A model generated the notes under the pieces. It made no database searches. It had not been told where the DNA came from and worked only from the letters and a program-made list of their open reading frames with translations. A DNA stretch of 60,749 bases from Clostridia bacterium (GTDB taxonomy: Bacteria; Bacillota; Clostridia; Christensenellales; Aristaeellaceae): NCBI GenBank assembly GCA_017541205.1, contig JAFXZO010000067.1, positions 1 to 60,749 on the forward strand, read 5' to 3'. How positions within the stretch are numbered: the first letter of the stretch is position 1; each line of letters starts with the position of its first letter. Position numbers and translations under genes: made by a program. This document shows, in pieces, positions 58,065-60,749 of the stretch.

Positions 58065-59093
58065 TCACCTGCCCTTCCTGGTCGCGCGGAAAATGATGAC
58101 GAACGCGAACGCGCCGATCAGGGACGTGACCACGCCGACGCTCAGCTCGACGGGCGAAAGCAGCGTGCGCGCGATGAGATCGGAAAGCAGCAGGAAGATC
58201 GCCCCGGAAAACATGGAGGCGGGCAGCAGCTTTTTATGGTTCGGCCCCGCGACCATCCGCGAAAGATGCGGCGTGACCAGCCCGACGAACCCGATCGTCC
58301 CGCCGATGGACACGCATACGCCGATCAGCACCGAAACGGAAACGAGCAGCGTGAGCTTGACGCTTTTCACATCCACGCCCACATTGCGCGCGTTGTCCTC
58401 GCCCACGGCAAAGGCGTTCATCTCCCGCGCGCGGGAGAGGATCACCCCGCCGCAGAGGATCAGCGCCGTCAGCAGGATCAGCGCGTAATCGTAATTGCTG
58501 CCGGAGAGGGAGCCCATCGTCCAGAACGTGATGGATTTGATTTTTTCCCCGGCGAAGGAAATGATCAGGCTCATGAGCGCCGAGGCGAACATGGAAAAAA
58601 TGACGCCGATCAGGATGATCGCGTGCGTGGAAAAGGATTTATCCAGCGCGTAGGCCAGCGACAGGATCATCACCAGCGATCCGAACGCGAACAGCATGGC
58701 CATGCCCATGGTGCCGCCGTAGGGAATGCCGGGGATGGAAACGCCGAACGCCAGCGCCGTGACCGCGCCGAGCGACGCCCCCGCGGAAACGCCGAGCGTG
58801 GAGCCGTCGGCGAGCGGATTGCGAAGCAGCCCCTGCATGGCCGCGCCGCACAGGGACAGCGCCGCGCCGCTGAGCGCGACGCACAGCACCCGGGGCAGAC
58901 GCACCGAGAGGATGATGCCCTTGGGCACGCCCTCCGGGACGGGCTTGCCCGCCAGGCTGTTCCAGATGGCGGTCAGCGTGCTTTTGAGCGGCACATTCAC
59001 GCTGCCGACGCACACGCACAGCGCCATCGCCGCAAGCAGCGCCCCCGTGAACAGCGCGTATTCCCACCAGGAAAACCGATCCGTCCGCTGCAC
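58065..59093 (-). CDS. FecCD-family ABC permease (siderophore/B12/heme type)
   Basis: 342 residues. The GTG at 59093 lies 7 bases from AAAGGAGG, while the ATG at 59099 is almost touching it. About nine to ten membrane segments. Family hallmarks: RLPRVLCVALSGAALSLCGAAMQGLLRNPLADGSTLGVSAGASLGAV, and the coupling region GTIGFVGLVTPHLSRMVAGPNHKKLLPASMFSGAIFLLLSD. It imports an iron chelate, heme or corrinoid; which one is not determinable here. It forms an operon with the ATPase downstream. The permease gene comes first, with no binding protein gene beside it. Confidence 0.92.
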   Translation of the reverse strand: MQRTDRFSWWEYALFTGALLAAMALCVCVGSVNVPLKSTLTAIWNSLAGKPVPEGVPKGIILSVRLPRVLCVALSGAALSLCGAAMQGLLRNPLADGSTLGVSAGASLGAVTALAFGVSIPGIPYGGTMGMAMLFAFGSLVMILSLAYALDKSFSTHAIILIGVIFSMFASALMSLIISFAGEKIKSITFWTMGSLSGSNYDYALILLTALILCGGVILSRAREMNAFAVGEDNARNVGVDVKSVKLTLLVSVSVLIGVCVSIGGTIGFVGLVTPHLSRMVAGPNHKKLLPASMFSGAIFLLLSDLIARTLLSPVELSVGVVTSLIGAFAFVIIFRATRKGR

Positions 59094-59177
59094 GCCCATC
59101 CCTCCTTTCCGGGTCGATTATAGCACAGCGGCGCGAAAAAAAGAAGAGCGGCGGCCGAAACAGCAAAAAATCCCGGC

Positions 59178-59206
59178 TTGACAATCCGGGCAAAACCTGC
59201 TATAGT
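59178..59206 (+). promoter_or_regulatory. Promoter of the NCS2 permease
   Basis: TTGACA (59178-59183), 17 bases, TATAGT (59201-59206) preceded by TGC (extended -10). A strong promoter whose transcript runs into the attenuator. Confidence 0.85.
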
Positions 59207-59215
59207 TTGCACGGT

Positions 59216-59324
59216 TCATCTTTAAGGCGGTACAGAGAGACCGGCAAGAGACGATGGAACGCTTTGGCGCGCGCGGAAAATGCGGGCTGAACGGTCTTGC
59301 CCTGTACCGGGCAAGGCCTTTTTT
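59216..59324 (+). promoter_or_regulatory. PyrR-type attenuator leader
   Basis: TTCATCTTTAAGGCGG leads into GGTACAGAGAGACCGGCAAG, which resembles the PyrR-binding loop of Bacillus pyr leaders. The antiterminator pairs GGTACAG (59229-59235) with CTGTACC (59302-59308), and GGCAAGA (59243-59249) with TCTTGCC (59295-59301). The terminator instead pairs GGTCTTGCCC (59293-59302) with GGGCAAGGCC (59309-59318), then TTTTTT. The two forms exclude each other. High UMP with PyrR should favour termination. Confidence 0.8.
59293..59324 (+). terminator. Regulated terminator in the NCS2 permease leader
   Basis: A 10-bp stem GGTCTTGCCC/GGGCAAGGCC (one G-U pair) with loop TGTACC, followed by six T. Confidence 0.88.
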
Positions 59325-59369
59325 CATCGCCAAAGAGAACCGAAAGAAATGGGATAGGGGGATATACCA

Positions 59370-60749
59370 ATGAAACTGGTGTACGACATCAATGACAAAC
59401 CACCCATCAAAAAAAACCTGATCTACGCTTTCCAGCAGCTGCTGGCCATCATGGCCGCCACCCTGCTGGTGCCCATCCTGGTGGACGGCACCGGCTTATA
59501 CATGAGCCAGCCCGCCGCCCTGTGCGGCGCGGGCGTCGGCACGCTGTTCTACCTCTTCGTTGCCACCAAGAAAAAGAGCCCCGTGTTCCTGGGTTCTTCC
59601 TTCGCCTTCATCAGCCCCCTGTGCACCGCCGTCGCCTTCGGCTTCCTGGGCATCTTCCTGGGCGCCGTGTTCGCGGGCCTGGTGTACGTGATCATCGCCC
59701 TGATTATCAAGAAGACCGGCTCCGCCTGGGTCAACCGGCTTCTGCCGCCCGTGGTCATCGGCCCCACCGTGGCCCTGATCGGTCTGTCCCTGTGCGGCAG
59801 CGCCGTGAACAACATCAACAATACCGCCGCGGGCAGCTATAACCTGGTGGCGATCCTGGTGGGCGTGATCGCCTTCATCATCACCGTGTTCGCCTCCACC
59901 AAGGGCGGCAAGGGCATGAAGATGATCCCCTTCATCATCGGTATCCTGGGCGCTTATGTCATCGCCCTGCTCTTCACCTTCGTCGGCAACGCCGCCGGCA
60001 TCGACGCCCTCAAGCTGGTGAATCTTTCCGCGTTCGACAACATGAAGATCATCGCCCTGCCGCGCTTTACGTTCCTGGGCATGTTCGGCGCGTATTCCGA
60101 CGCGGCGAACAGCCTTGCCGCTCCCGCGGCCAGCGCCTTTGCCGAGGGCGCGGTGCCCGAAAATTATACGGTGCTGACCGGCATCCTCACCCTGCTGGTG
60201 GCCTTCGCTCCCGTTGCCTTCGTGACCCTGGCCGAGCACATCGCCGATCACAAGAACCTCGGCTCCATCATTGAACGCGACCTGATCACCGATCCCGGCC
60301 TGGACAAGACCCTGGTCGGCGACGGCGTGGGCAGCATCATCGGCTCCTTCTTCGGCGGTTGCCCGAACACCACCTACGGCGAATCCGTGGGCTGCGTCGC
60401 CATCACCGGCAACGCCTCCATCAGCACCATCGCCATCGCGGCGGTGTACTGCATCATCCTTTCCTTCTTTGATCCCTTCGTGTGCTTTGTGAACTCCATC
60501 CCCTCCTGCATCGTGGGCGGCGTGTGCATCGCGCTGTACGGCTTCATCGCCGTATCCGGCCTCAAGATGCTCCAGCCCGTGGACCTGAACGACAACCGCA
60601 ACCTCTTCGTGGTCGCGGCCATCCTGGTGCCCGGCATCGGCAGCCTGACGCTCAACTTCGGCGCGGTCACCGTGTCCTCCATCGCCACCGGCCTGATCCT
60701 GGGCATCATCGTGAACGTGATCTTCAACAAGCGGGGCGCCAAGGGCAAC
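59370..60749 (+). CDS. uraA: NCS2-family uracil/xanthine permease (UraA-like), partial
   Basis: 460 codons to the right edge with no stop; the end is missing but little may be lost. GGGATAGGGGG precedes the ATG. NCS2 features: LIYAFQQLLAIMAATLLVPILV near the start, GSSFAFISPL, VNRLLPPVVIGPTVALIGLSLC with the conserved PxxxGxxxxxxG run, and LAEHIADHKNLGSII. The motif GCPNTTYGESVGCVAITG is typical of the uracil subgroup. It imports uracil (or a purine) with protons. A PyrR-type attenuator ahead of it and pyrR in the same window support uracil. Confidence 0.93.
   Translation, partial: MKLVYDINDKPPIKKNLIYAFQQLLAIMAATLLVPILVDGTGLYMSQPAALCGAGVGTLFYLFVATKKKSPVFLGSSFAFISPLCTAVAFGFLGIFLGAVFAGLVYVIIALIIKKTGSAWVNRLLPPVVIGPTVALIGLSLCGSAVNNINNTAAGSYNLVAILVGVIAFIITVFASTKGGKGMKMIPFIIGILGAYVIALLFTFVGNAAGIDALKLVNLSAFDNMKIIALPRFTFLGMFGAYSDAANSLAAPAASAFAEGAVPENYTVLTGILTLLVAFAPVAFVTLAEHIADHKNLGSIIERDLITDPGLDKTLVGDGVGSIIGSFFGGCPNTTYGESVGCVAITGNASISTIAIAAVYCIILSFFDPFVCFVNSIPSCIVGGVCIALYGFIAVSGLKMLQPVDLNDNRNLFVVAAILVPGIGSLTLNFGAVTVSSIATGLILGIIVNVIFNKRGAKGN

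Overview
The window reads as the chromosome of a sporulating member of the Bacillota (class Clostridia). It is rich in G+C, with strong AGGAGG-type ribosome sites, near-consensus TTGACA/TATAAT promoters, spoIIE and yunB, a Crh-type HPr domain after whiA, a tandem glycine riboswitch and a PyrR-type attenuator. Secreted proteins with CxxC/GH repeats and a pectin side-chain locus suggest a gut or rumen fibre-associated species; that habitat is inference. I see no tRNA, rRNA, CRISPR array, insertion sequence or phage gene. The right edge cuts through a uracil/xanthine permease gene.

Layout. 1-3.2 kb: a CAGG simple repeat, a terminator, a palindromic repeat, a secreted CxxC-repeat protein and a secreted SH3/phosphodiester-glycosidase protein. 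3.4-7.0 kb: an LCP cell-wall ligase, a small secreted protein, and the CpsC/CpsD-type chain-length and tyrosine-kinase pair. 7.1-14.1 kb: one long operon, gntR(FCD)-pepF-lrp(alaR-like)-aminotransferase(alaT-like)-capA-like-pyrR-degenerate isopropylmalate-dehydrogenase-like gene, closed by a bidirectional terminator. 14.1-19.6 kb (minus): a PAS-GGDEF-EAL protein and spoIIE. 19.8-22.9 kb: GNAT, THUMP-type rRNA methyltransferase and an unknown membrane protein. 23-25.9 kb (minus): a glycine-riboswitch-controlled AGCS symporter and an SDR epimerase. 26-28.7 kb: murC and a D,D-carboxypeptidase. 28.7-30.1 kb: divergent cysteine desulfurase and DUF3343 genes. 30.2-33.7 kb (minus): xth, HAD phosphatase, CHAP protein, flippase-like membrane protein. 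34-39.3 kb: glmM, a GlmU-like hexapeptide protein, then murB-whiA-(HPr::nucleotidyltransferase). 39.4-40.3 kb: cysK. 40.3-48.9 kb: a divergent rhamnogalacturonan locus (GH106-like, GH28, GH105 / two permeases and a binding protein). 49-53.7 kb: MFS transporter, mnmE, rho. 54-57.3 kb: a second CxxC-repeat protein, yunB, and a secreted zinc-ribbon/SH3 protein. 57.3-60.7 kb: an iron/B12-type ABC pair and an attenuated NCS2 permease.

The observations most worth following are these. (1) A Crh-like HPr domain (Asn at position 15, Ser at 46) is fused to an AadA/DUF4111-type nucleotidyltransferase exactly where crh sits after whiA. (2) The Rho homologue has lost its Walker A lysine and threonine while keeping the surrounding family sequence, and it is preceded by a long leader with nested complementary segments. 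(3) An isopropylmalate-dehydrogenase-like protein has all its recognisable catalytic and metal-binding positions replaced and sits in an operon with pyrR. (4) The rhamnogalacturonan locus combines a binding protein without a lipobox with a large intercistronic hairpin. The permease attenuator can be read base by base as mutually exclusive terminator and antiterminator, and pyrR is in the same window.
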